A stretch of 64,000 nt of DNA from Nematostella vectensis (Eukaryota > Cnidaria > Anthozoa > Actiniaria > Edwardsiidae), in NCBI RefSeq assembly GCF_932526225.1, contig NC_064048.1:3899937-3963936 (forward strand), read 5' to 3'. Below are positions 45,601 to 55,785 of the stretch, one piece after another. The notes under the pieces were generated by a model, which ran no database searches, had not been told where the DNA came from, and saw only the letters and a program-made list of their open reading frames with translations. The stretch's first letter is position 1. Every line of letters begins with the position of its first letter. A program made the translations under genes and the position numbers.

Positions 45601-48600
45601 CGATATTTGGCGCGCTATTGTACGGGATACCTATGGCGATATTCAGCGCGCTATTGTACGGGATACCTGTGGCGATATTCAGCGCGCTATTGTACGGGAT
45701 ACCTGTGGCGATATAACGTGCACTATTGTACGGGATACCTTTCGCGCTATTTAGGGCGCTTTTTACGGGATACATGTGGTGACATTTAGCCCGCTATTGT
45801 ATAGGATACCTGTGGCGATATTCAGCGCGCTATTGTACGGGACACCTGTGGCGATATAACGTTCGCTATTGTACGGGATACCTTTGGCGATATTTAGCGC
45901 GCTATTTAACGGGATACCTGTGGCGATATTCCGTGCGCTATTGTATGGGATACCTTTGTCGATATTTAGCCAGCTATTGTACAGGATACCTCTGGCGATG
46001 TTTAGGGCGCTATTGTACGGTATAACTGTGGCATTATTTAGCGCGCTATCGTACGGGATACATGTGGCGATATTTAGCGCGCTATTGTACGGGATACCTG
46101 TGGCGATATTCCGTGCGCTATTGTACGGGATACCTCGGGTGATATTTAGCCCGCTATTGTACGGGATACCTGTGGCGATTATTTGGCGCGCTTTTCTCGG
46201 GATACCTGTGGCATTAATGTTCCCGAGTGTTTATTTACAGCTGTGCTGGTTAAAGATGCGGCTGGTGGTGGACCGTACTGTGCCTTGTGCGAGTTCGTGA
46301 TGGAAAAACTGGACAATGAGCTGAAAGACAACGCTACTGAGGTTACTAAATACAACCAACTTCCTATTTATCATCGTCCCCATTTAGATCAATAGCTGCC
46401 GTTTTACTAAATAGGGAATTGAGCTAAAAAAAACCTCGTGAGCTGAAAAGAAATGACATTGTTTTTATATTATGTCAAAGCACTGGCTAAAAGTGATAGA
46501 TGTTGGTGCTGAGAAATCCGACAATTTTGGGGGCAGAAACCTATAGCATATGTAGGTGGAGTGTTTAAGGGCTTTAACCCCTTGGACTGTCAAAGAAAAT
46601 TGACATGTGAAAAAGATTCCATAAAAAGGTATCCTTTTAGATACATGCCCCTACCCATCTCTTAAGCTGCGTTAAAAGTACCAGCATAAAATGAAATAGT
46701 ATTTACTTTGTTTTTAATTGCCACTGAGCCAACCCATTCTTAAGCGAAAAGCGAGATTCGCCCATGCAAACAGACTTCTAACAAAACAGAAGCATAGGCT
46801 GTTTAAATATGTTTCATCGACATTATTCTAATTCCTTGTATTTAATTCATTATGACTCGCATGACGCATATCACAAGCGAAATTCTGATGATTATAATTT
46901 TCTTTGAAATTCGCATTATTATTAACAATGCACCTTACCTTGTTGTTGATGATTATATTCTTATCTCACATCAGCAAGAGATAGAGGAGGCCTTGAGCAA
47001 AGTCTGCGGCTATCTACCAAGTTCCATCAGAAGCGAAGTAAGTACGATTTTCATAAACAAGGCTCATATACATTATCATAAAAATAGGATGTGTGGTCCA
47101 CATCTATCCTTAAATCTCTTTCTGATCGAACTAATATACACACAAAACCATCAAAGGTGCAAAGGCTCGATTACCCACGGCACGCAAAGGCGCATGGATT
47201 ACCCACGGCGCGCAAAGGCTCATCGATTATCCACAGCACGCAAAGGTTATTGATTATCCACGGCACGCAATGGCTCATCGATTACCCACGGCACGCAAAG
47301 GCTCATCGATTACCCGCGGCGCGCAAAGGCTCATCGATTATCCACAGCGCGCAAAGGCTTATCGATTACCCACGGTGCGCAAATGATCGATTACCCACGG
47401 CACGCAAAGGCTCATCGATTACCCACAGCACGCAAAGGCTTATCGATTACCCACGGTGCGCAAATGATCGATTTCCCACGGCTCGCAAAGGCTCATCGAT
47501 TACCCACGCACGCAAAGGCTCATTGATTACCCACGGCGCGCAAAGGCTTATCAATTACCCGCTGCGCGAAATGGCTCATCTATTACTCAAGGCGCGCAAA
47601 GGCTCATCGATTACCAACGGCGCGCAAAGGCTCATCGTTTACCCGTGGCGCGCAAAGGGTTATCGATTATCCACGGGGCGCAAAGGCTTATCGATTACCC
47701 ACGGTGCGCAAATGATCGATTACCCACGGCACGCAAAGGCTCATCGATTACCCACACACAAAGGCTCATCGATTACCCACGGCACGCAAAGGCTCATCGA
47801 TTACCCATGGCGCGCAAAGGCTCATCGATTACCCACGGCGCGCAAATGCTCGATTAGTCACGCATAGAGTCTGTGCGTGGAATTCCACTTATTGTGTGCC
47901 ATGTAAAGGGTAGCAAATCTATGATTATTTCAATATATTAAGCGCATGACGGAGGAAAACAATTATGTTGACTGTGCTTTTTTCATATCCCAACCCCCCC
48001 CCCCCCCTCATTGGTGGACTGTTGTTTACAAGGTGGCCCATAAAAACCTGACATGGTCTCTTCACGTCTAACGCTATCTTTCGTTTTAAATTTCTAGTGT
48101 GATGCCCTGGTGAAGGAATATGGACCCATGATAATCCAGCTACTGGTCCAGGAATTGGATCCAAGTGTCATCTGCAAGGAGCTAGGGCTGTGCACCCAGA
48201 AAAGACAAACAGAAGGCTTAGAGGAAGCGCCTCAGCTTAATTCCGTGACCTGTGAAGTTTGCACGGTTGTTATGAGTTACCTGGACGACACCCTTAAAGA
48301 GAACGCTACAGAGGTTAGACCATTAAAAAAAAGGATTTATCAAAATTGACCTATATGTATTTAAAAAGTAAAAACCCAGACTTAAATTTCAGAAATAACG
48401 AAGCTTTGTTGATACATCTAAATTCCAGAGAATTTAAAGTGGAAAGCTCGGTGCTGTGCATCTTTCCTCCCTTGATACTTATTTGATATTTCAGGAAGAA
48501 ATAAAGGAGGCTTTAGATAAAGTTTGCAGTTATTTGCCATCCTCGATTAAATCAGAGGTAAGTGTTGTAATTCAAAAAGGGACGCCACCAAACAATGCCA

Positions 48601-51600
48601 AGTCACACAAAAGCACCAATCTCGTCAACGTGCATAACAGGTGCACAGTGCTTATACCCTAAAGTACTAGTACAGTAACCATTATAGCCCTTAGCCTTCT
48701 TTTTGGGTTTACTGTGGTTGATGATATGACGTCACCCGAAACCCTCTTTTCCAAGTTGCCTCTCCCAAGCCCCTCTTGCCTCACGCCAGCCACATGAATC
48801 CCAAACATAACGTCAAGATCGTCGTGCTAAAGTGGAACTAAGACAGTTTTGTGTTTTGTGTTTAGTGCACCGCACTGGTGGATGAATATTCAGATGCAAT
48901 TATAAATGCAATCGTATCAGGGCTCCAACCTGAAATGGTCTGCGCGGAGATTGGATTGTGTACAGGGAAGAACTTGGAAGGTGACAATTAAATGTCAGTG
49001 AAGACAGTGACGCCTAGGACAAACGCTGTTCATTTCATCATAGTTAAACAGCCTCCGTCAGCCGCCATTTTGCCATCCTAGGAAAGGACCAAGTGACAAA
49101 AAGCATCAATTTCCATCGGCGGATTTGGGGAAGGCAATGCGATTTTTTCGATTGAATTTAGCAAATAAAGTATCAAACTTTGTTTTTAGATGGTTATTTT
49201 GAGATTTTAATACATTATGTGCCTGAGGGGAATGGTTACGAAACCTGGCGAACTTCAAAGGCCGAAGTCTTTGATTGGATTTTGGCCTAGTCACATGGTT
49301 GTGTAAGTCGAGCGTACAGTTAGATGATATAGGGAGTGAACGAAGAATCGTTGCTTTGTGCTTTAATACCGCTTTTGGATCCATTTAAAACTCCTCAGTG
49401 TTGATGCAGATTCGAACCAATCCTATCATTCTTGCCGTGTAAGATCACTGAGGTTGTCCGATAGAGCTTACCCTCTGAGAAAGTTAAGCCCCGCTCGGTA
49501 CTTGTATAAATACATGTGGCTGTATAAAACTATTGACTATGTAGTTTATGTATACTGTCGAAATGCAAAAGAGCATAGAACTATCGAATTGTTTTATTTG
49601 CATGCATTGTACACGAAAAGAACGGCGTCTAAACTAGGCCTGAGACAGACGGACAGACAGATTGCAAAAAAGGCTATGAAGCAGGCGAGTACCCAGGGGG
49701 GTGCGAAGGGTGCGCGTGCACCCCCCCTTGGCGGCCAAAAAGTGGGTCATTTCTTCTTCTGAAGGAATCTTCAAATACTATGCTTTTTCCATATGATATT
49801 TAATGACTGCCCTCCCCCCCCCCCCCCCCCCCCCCCCCCCCCGCACCTCAGCCAATCCTGGGTACGCGCTTGATGAAAGGTTATAAAACATATCTTTTAT
49901 TACTGACACAAATATATCAATTGTTTCTTATCACCGTATCTTTTACATTGCAGCACAAGAAAGCAAAACGGAATGCAAGTTCTGCGTAGGCCTTTTGACA
50001 GAAGTGTTCAAGAATAACGCCACAGCGGTAAGACAATGGCCAATGTATACCAATGTATACCAATGTATACCAATGTATACCAATGTATACCAATGTATAC
50101 CAATGTATACCAATGTATACCAATGTATACCAATGTATACCAATGTATACCAATGTATACCAATGTATACCAATGTATACCAATGTATACCAATGTATAC
50201 CAATGTATACCAATGCATACCAATGCAGTGGCGGATCTAGGATTAGAAGGGGGGAGGTTACCTGTTTGAAAGTCTGTCGCGATTTTTTTAGATTTTATGG
50301 AATATATATTTCATGTTACCAATACTTCTACAAAATGTCGAGAATACTTTTATTTTCCCGGTTTTGTTAAAATTGCTTTTGTTACTTATATTAAAGTTTT
50401 GAATTACAGAAAACAGCTCCTCTTACTATCTGGAGGAATACTCCTCTTACTATCTGGAGGAATAACGCCATCCGCCATGGTTGCGCTGCCATAAAACGCC
50501 TACGGACCTCCATTCTGTCGATCAAGACTGTTTTGTTAAATAATATGAATCCGAATCTGTCAGACGAATCTTTAAAGTGGCGCAAAAAATCAATAATGCA
50601 AACGAGATGTGCATTCAACTAGCGAAGTAAATCCTTCAATTCTATTCTCAAGCAAATAACAAAAGCAAAATAACAAACAAAGAAAAACAATATAAAAGCA
50701 ATTACATTTCTCAAAAGTATTCCAGTATTCAGAACAAAAGTGTCGCATTAGTTTGATCCATAGCCTTCAATGATGAAGATCCTATCTGTTTAGGAACAAG
50801 CCCTGCAATCTCTGAAGCGAGTGTGCGCTCTTATTCCGGATAGCCCCTACCGCACCCAGGTATGTACCATGATCTAACTACCCATTACACCTTTTTCTTT
50901 TCATTACCAAGAAATACGCATTCATTTTAGCCTAAATTACAAACATTTACGCCGATGTACTGTCATTTAAGCGAAAGTAAAATCATTCGAACTAAAAGGA
51001 AATACATTAACGAACTTTACATAATTGAGTGCACACAATTGCATTTTCTTCACATTCATTTACACTATTCGACAACCAGGAATAAAAAATCTATTTTTAT
51101 TTGCGCGTTGATACATAACAATAACACAAACAAAATATCAATAATACAAGACCTCGCAATCAATACAGTAAACGAAATATTCATCAACATTTTTATTACA
51201 GCAAGTGCAAACAATAGTATTTTGTGAAAGTCATTTGCATGCTTCTTACAAACATTAGCGCCTCCGTACAAACAATAAGCCCTTTATGACAAACAATATT
51301 CTAAAATAATTATTTAATTACTTATCGTTTATTTGTGCCCTAATAATGCACATACATGCAAAATAAATGATACTAGTTCTCAAAAATCACCCTTCGATCA
51401 TTTTGCCGTTGAGGCAGCGTGGTAGATAGGTTTGCATGAACCTATACCATTCGCCACATTATGGCAGTGTGATGGTGTTGATGTTTCGTTGAAGCGCTTC
51501 CAGGGTTAAGAAACGGACTGTAGGACGGCAACATTTTTGTTTCTGTATTTGGGCCCGGGTTAAAACGGCGAAATTATCGAATATTAATTTTTTAGCGCTA

Positions 51601-54346
51601 GTATCATTTATTTTGACTGTATGTGCATTATAAGGGCACAAAAAAACGAGAAGTAATTGAATAATTATTTTAGGATATTGTATAGGATATGCTGCAATAG
51701 TTGTTCTAACTGCTGCTTCAGTTGTTGCCATATGCTGCAATAGTTGTTCTTACTGCTGCTTCAGTTGTTGCCATATGCTGCAATAGTTGTTCTTACTGCT
51801 GCTTCAGTTGTTGCCATATGCTGCAATAGTTGTTCTAACTTCTGCTTCAGTTGTTGCCATATGCGGCTGTTGTTGCCTTTGCAATCGTCGTCGTTGTAAT
51901 TGTTCTTATTGTTAATTATGCCCTCTTTTTGTACCTTTTTCCTTTTTTTCTGCAGTGTGACAAACTCGCCACTGTGGGGGAGCGGATATTCAACCTGTTG
52001 ATGCTACTTGGCCCCCAAAAAGCCTGCGAACTCATCAAAGTCTGTCCAGCGTCTAACCTTTTGCAAGGTAAAGCTATTCCCTTTAATACGCGTGACCACT
52101 CACTTTTGAACGTTTTTTGGTCGCCCCTAATAGAAGGATTTAAATGAGCGTTTTAAGCGTTTCCCTTATTTGCGACTTGTTTTCATTTTATCCTTTATTT
52201 TCTACATACGCGTGACCGTGCACGTGGGTGAGCGTGATCATATACCTGAATAAGCGTGACTATACATGTGAATTGTCACGCTCACCCACGTGCATGGTCA
52301 CGCTCATCCATACACTTGGATGGTTGTGAACGTTACACGTGGATGAGCGTGACCGTGCACGTGGGTCAACGCGATCATACACGTGAATACGCGTGACTAT
52401 ACACGTGAATAAGCGTGACCATGAACGTTGATTAGCGTGACCATACACGTGAAAGGGCGTGACCATTACAGGTGAATGAGCGTGGCCATTACACGCGGAT
52501 AAGCGTGATCACGTTATCAAACACCATACACGTAAATGACATATCATCAGCTAATATCACGCTCTTTCCTCTGTATCCATTGCAGAGATGAGGAAGCCAT
52601 TCGACATGGTATCATCCGTGATAGCGAGTACGTCGCTTGACAGAATCTCATCCATAATGACCGTGAAAGGGAACATATCATGCAAGGTGTGCATTGCTGT
52701 AATTGACGGCTTCAAGGAAATCGCCGCTGAGAACCGAACTCAGGTATGATGTACGCCTATCTAAGGTTTGTAATACGAGATATTTTCTTTCCAACTATCC
52801 TCCATTTTAAGCCCCATCTACACTAACAGTTTTTAGTTGACAACTATATTCGTTGGCATCTACACTAACATTATTCCATGTGTGACATTTTTTAATTGCC
52901 GAGAAAAAGCAAACCTGCTAGCTTTTGAACAACTATAGTTGCCACATAAAAATTGCCGACTTTGCTCCATCTACACTAGCAAATAAAAATTGTAACATAA
53001 AAATTGTCAACTAAAAGTTGTTAGTGTAGATGGGGCTTTACTCTCACTCACTCCACTCCCTCGCTGACTCTCTACCCCCCCCCCCCCCCCCCACACACAC
53101 ACAATATGCAACTTGGGAACGCATCCAGGTTTTCTCGAAGGGGGTAAGGGTCATTATCTTAAATTCCCTTAAAGACCCCACCCAAAAGAGAGGGGACACC
53201 AGTCCTCTTGATCCGCCGCTGCCGCTTAAACCTTAACCTCGTCGTCAATTAAACAAAAGACGCCGTTAACATTTTTTTTTACAGAAAAGTCTTGAAACAT
53301 TGATGAAGTTGGTTTGCATTTACATGCTGCCTATCTACAAAGAGGTATAAATTAATTATCAGACTTTGATGTTATTGTTTTAAGAAGTAAAGAAAAAGTC
53401 GCGTTTTTGTTGAAATTTCAGTGCACGGCATTTATTGATGACAACCTGCCCAAGCTTTTCAAGTTGATCGAGAACCTGAACTCCAAACAGATCTGTCAGG
53501 TAATTCACGTGGACGTCACGTGACCAAGCATAATAGGCAACGTAACCTTATACACGTGACTATGAACATGAGTGGCACGTGACCGCACTACACACGTCAG
53601 AAATAACACGTAACACCACAGACGTCGCCATGCAAATTAAAGTCTTGTGACCACACATACGTGGCCATGCACGCGAAAGACACGTGACCATGCTATACTT
53701 GACAAGACACACAATACGTGACCACACACGTGGAGTTCTTAACTTTGGATGAATTATTCCTTACATTAGGATATCGGAGCGTGTCCCAAGCTGTCATTCA
53801 AGTTCACTGACATACGCTGCCACCTTGGTGCCGTGTACCGCTGTTCCAGTCGGGCAGCCGCAAAACGATGCGACGTGAGTATACTAAGGGGAGAGGGCTA
53901 GGGGGTTGTGAGACATGGTAGGGAACTGTGGAGATATGAGTAAAGCAACCGCAAAGCGACGCAATTTGAGTATACTAAGGGGAGAGGGGTGGGGAGACAT
54001 AAGAGTGGGCGGTGGAGATAAGTAAAGCAGCCGAAAAGCGATGCGACGTGGGTATACTAAGGGGGGATGGGTGGGGGCTGGGAGACAATCGGGAACGATG
54101 GAGATAAGTAATTTAAGTATACTAAGGGGGGAGGGGCCGAGGGATATATGGGAAGGCGGCGGAAATCAGCCGGGCATCAAAGCATTGCAATCTGGTTTTA
54201 AGGGAAAGCAGCAGAAAACTATAAGCTTAAGGTTCGCGGAACAGTTGATTATCTATTTCAACCAGCGATTATGCCTTGTCTAATTCGTCTGGTGATTTTA
54301 TTTTCAGTCTCTGAGTTACTGCAAGAAGTACGTATGGAACGAGTGA
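42662..54346 (+). CDS. Prosaposin-like precursor, complete, 17 exons, 562 aa
   Basis: Precursor of small lipid-binding proteins that, in animals, are released in lysosomes as cofactors for sphingolipid hydrolases. Exons: 42662–42704, 44128–44348, 44964–45026, 45298–45409, 46241–46341, 46975–47037, 48098–48313, 48495–48557, 48866–48980, 49954–50027, 50794–50859, 51956–52067, 52586–52743, 53285–53344, 53422–53499, 53770–53874 and 54308–54346. All phases match and the summed length is an exact number of codons. Order: signal peptide (MAWKVLLLVFLAVPA), five saposin-B domains, one C-terminal saposin-A domain, TGA. No N-terminal saposin-A domain is present, unlike vertebrate prosaposin. Each B domain has six cysteines and a glycosylation site (NSTQ, NATE, NATE, NATA, NRTQ). 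Confidence 0.95.
43051..43162. repeat. Palindrome with ATCGAT-rich arms, saposin intron 1
   Basis: CGGTCTAGTCGATCGTTAAA at the left is mirrored by the complement at the right end (TTTAACGATTGACTAGACCG), with ATCGAT-like repeats in the stem. Confidence 0.75.
43745..44060. repeat. GAT/GGT-rich microsatellite, saposin intron 1
   Basis: Degenerate runs of GATGAT, GGTGAT and AATGATGATG. A His-rich open frame on the minus strand is an artefact. Confidence 0.9.
44128..45409 (+). CDS. Saposin-B domain 1 (exons 2–4)
   Basis: After a proline-rich propeptide (PKRYKPIPGLLEPGP) the domain runs from CVICEFAMSELKSLIGQ and NSTQ through VCSLLPSSISKEC to MVCTSLGLC: six cysteines in the standard CxxC…C…C…C…C order, with the two internal introns after NSTQ and after SISKE. 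Confidence 0.93.
45087..45252. mobile_element. C-run MITE family B, copy in saposin intron 3
   Basis: GGGCCTTAGCAGGGGGTGAG, poly-C, AAATGACCAGAAGAGAGGCG, TTTCTGTATTGTGCCCCC, CCTGCTACGG. It stops 45 bp before the exon 4 acceptor (exon starts 45298). Confidence 0.7.
45430..46205. repeat. 36-bp minisatellite, ~21 copies, saposin intron 4
   Basis: The unit reads GCTATTGTACGGGATACCTG then TGGCGATATTCAGCGC with frequent substitutions. Long open frames on both strands (YCTGYLWRYSARY, LYGIPVAIFSAL) are products of a unit length divisible by three. Confidence 0.95.
46241..48205 (+). CDS. Saposin-B domain 2 (exons 5–7 start)
   Basis: YCALCEFVMEKLDNELKD, NATE, VCGYLPSSIRSEC, then VICKELGLCTQ. Introns fall at the same two places as in domain 1. 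Exon 7 then carries a 20-residue acidic linker and the start of domain 3 without an intron between. Confidence 0.93.
47155..47860. repeat. 28-bp minisatellite, ~25 copies, saposin intron 6
   Basis: The unit reads GGCTCATCGATTACCCACGG then CGCGCAAA. Some copies lack about 6 bp. Open frames are artefacts. Confidence 0.95.
48244..48980 (+). CDS. Saposin-B domain 3 (exons 7 end–9)
   Basis: VTCEVCTVVMSYLDDTLK, NATE, VCSYLPSSIKSEC, VCAEIGLCTGK. Most similar to domain 2 (shared YLPSSI), suggesting a recent tandem domain duplication. Confidence 0.93.
49692..49870. mobile_element. MITE-like element with long poly-C tract, saposin intron 9
   Basis: GTACCCAGGGGGGTGCGAAG at the left and the complement of CCAATCCTGGGTACGCGC at the right, enclosing an uninterrupted run of about 30 C at 49814–49842. 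The run may form a G-quadruplex on the minus strand. Confidence 0.6.
49954..52067 (+). CDS. Saposin-B domain 4 (exons 10–12)
   Basis: ECKFCVGLLTEVFKN, NATA, VCALIPDSPYRTQC and ACELIKVCP. More diverged: PSSI is replaced by PDSPYR, but cysteines, glycosylation site and intron positions are kept. Confidence 0.92.
50040..50227. repeat. Decamer array CAATGTATAC, ~18 copies, saposin intron 10
   Basis: Near-perfect head-to-tail 10-bp units beginning 13 bp after the exon 10 donor (GTAAGA at 50028). Only the last two units vary (GCATAC). All frames through it are artefacts. Confidence 0.98.
51687..51865. repeat. 43-bp tandem repeat, ~4 copies, saposin intron 11
   Basis: The unit contains CATATGCTGCAATAGTTGTT and CTTACTGCTGCTTCAGTTG. 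It lies 90 bp upstream of the exon 12 acceptor. Confidence 0.9.
52190..52510. repeat. ~22-bp degenerate repeat, saposin intron 12
   Basis: Repeated GTGAATAAGCGTGACCATAC-like units in both orientations (CACGCTCACCCACGTGC near 52277). Rich in CACGTG. Confidence 0.8.
52586..53800 (+). CDS. Saposin-B domain 5 (exons 13–16 start)
   Basis: ISCKVCIAVIDGFKEIAA, NRTQ, VCIYMLPIYKEC, then QICQDIGAC. The third module exon is divided by an extra intron just after QICQ (53499/53770), which the other domains lack. Confidence 0.92.
52809..53036. mobile_element. MITE in saposin intron 13
   Basis: Inverted ends AAGCCCCATCTACACTAAC and its complement (GTTAGTGTAGATGGGGCTT), with TTGACAACT / AGTTGTCAA motifs inside. 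No frame. Confidence 0.8.
53770..54346 (+). CDS. C-terminal saposin-A domain and stop (exons 16–17)
   Basis: RCHLGAVYRCSSRAAAKRC, then SYCKKYVWNE and stop. The spacing C-x2-G-x2-Y-x-C … C … C … W fits the SapA trafficking/processing domain. The acceptor for exon 17 is TTTTCAG at 54307. An AATAAA lies about 26 bp past the stop. Confidence 0.85.
53855..54165. repeat. ~85-bp tandem repeat copying exon 16's end and donor (~3.5 copies)
   Basis: The exon 16 end GCAGCCGCAAAACGATGCGAC|GTGAGT followed by ATACTAAGGGGAGAGGG recurs near 53948 (GCAACCGCAAAGCGACGC), 54026 (GCAGCCGAAAAGCGATGCGA) and partly near 54112. The first copy is the functional exon–intron junction. Confidence 0.88.
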
Positions 54347-55528
54347 AGTTCAACAAAGCCGCGACCAATCAGAATAAAAAAAAAGATTATATAAGCATTA
54401 GCCAATCCAATCAAGCACCGCTTTTATCAGCTGTCAATCATAATTAGCGAAGAATTTAAACCATTTAGCTGTTTAGTGAAAAGTAAAATCACAGCGGGAA
54501 TAAGGGAATGATGATTTTCAGTGTGCTATTTACTAGTTGAGCGCAGCTCTATTAATTTCGTTAGTGATACCACAATTCATCAAAATGGTACTTTTTGGGT
54601 TTTGCTTGGGTTTGCTTTAATAAAAAAATATTACACATATCGTTGTCATATAATTTTTTAGGCCATTTCTCATACATTTGTATGGGATCAGTTGGGCATC
54701 ACGTACTCTGTATCTTTTATATTGTACCTATTATTGTCCGCAAATACAGGTAGGTGATAGGTAGGGTTTGAGTCTCGGCGATGACATGATGGAAAATCCT
54801 TTAATTGTAAAATGGCAAAAAAAATAATTATAAATATAAGCGTAAATTTGAGAAATATAGAACCGCAGCCGTGATAAAGATTCCTAAAAATAAACCATAA
54901 CCCCAAAACGTCTATTTTTGACCGTCGAGCTACAAATTGAAGCTTACCGCATTAAAATTTGAACAGTCCTATTTGATATTTTGGTTACTGTTGTTCGTTT
55001 AGTACTTATAGGAATTCTAGACCATAAAATTTTATTTGGAATGAGCTTGTTTGAAACTTTTTTTTTCCCATCATTTCATCATCGGCAATGGGTTACTGCT
55101 ATGTACTTGATTGCACGTCAAACGAGTAACTACTGCTATACACGACAAGCGATCGCTAAAATAATCTTTATTTTCGACTTGGACTTGTAGTTGACAATAA
55201 TGCCTTAATAACAAATATATATTTGAAGACTCGGGAGGTGGCCAAATCAGATTGTATAACATAATGAATGAAAGGTATATTAGGATGGATGTAGGTAGGC
55301 GCGTATACGGACAGGATTTGTCGAGAGAGGTGGGGGGGGGGGTGTGGATTGGGTATCTTATTCTTCAATAAGAAATGACCCACTACTTGGGACTGGTAGG
55401 CGTTGGTTAATGGTAGATATATACTCGATCACGACAACAGAAAAACATATAGGTAGCTAAAAAATGATAATTTATAGTATAAAAGCTAGTAATATATACA
55501 CCAGATGTCTCCATAGCCTCCAGGAAAT
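54347..55528. other. Intergenic interval between two convergent genes
   Basis: AT-rich 3' flanks of the saposin gene (plus) and the vWA gene (minus). No gene seen. Short frames carry no motif. Confidence 0.5.
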
Positions 55529-55710
55529 GCCCTCGTTTCCTTGTTATGTAAGGTGTTCGCCCTCGTTTCCTTGTTATGTAAGGTGTTTGCCCTCGTTTCC
55601 TTGTTATGTAAGGTGTTTGCCCTCGTTTCCTTGTTATGTAAGGTGTTCGCCCTCGTTTCCTTGTTATGTAAGGTGTTTGCCCTCGTTTCCTTGTTATGTA
55701 AGGTGTTTGA
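55529..55710. repeat. 30-bp minisatellite, 6 copies, overlapping the vWA gene stop codon
   Basis: The unit reads CCCTCGTTTCCTTGTTATGT then AAGGTGTTTG. On the minus strand the first copy holds the last codons and TAA stop of the vWA gene (KHLT, stop at 55694–55696), and each further copy repeats the stop. An apparent 138-codon frame with QTPYITRKRG repeats is the wrong frame. Confidence 0.9.
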
Positions 55711-55785
55711 GAGCCACTATCATCGCTGCCAGCAGATAGCTGAACAACCCAAGCGGTGTCACGAGACTTGAGCTTGACCACACAC
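55694..55785 (-). CDS. Last exon of the vWA gene: hydrophobic GPI-anchor-like tail
   Basis: Acceptor GATTTTAG, then GVWSSSSLVTPLGLF, SYLLAAMIVAL, KHLT and TAA. Small residues (SSSS) followed by about 17 hydrophobic residues ending almost at the stop are typical of GPI-attachment signals; a short type I membrane anchor is the alternative. Phase 1 entry matches exon 56698–56769. Confidence 0.65.

Noticed and set aside
47091..47867. 258-codon plus-strand frame
   Set aside because: Only the 28-bp minisatellite in saposin intron 6.
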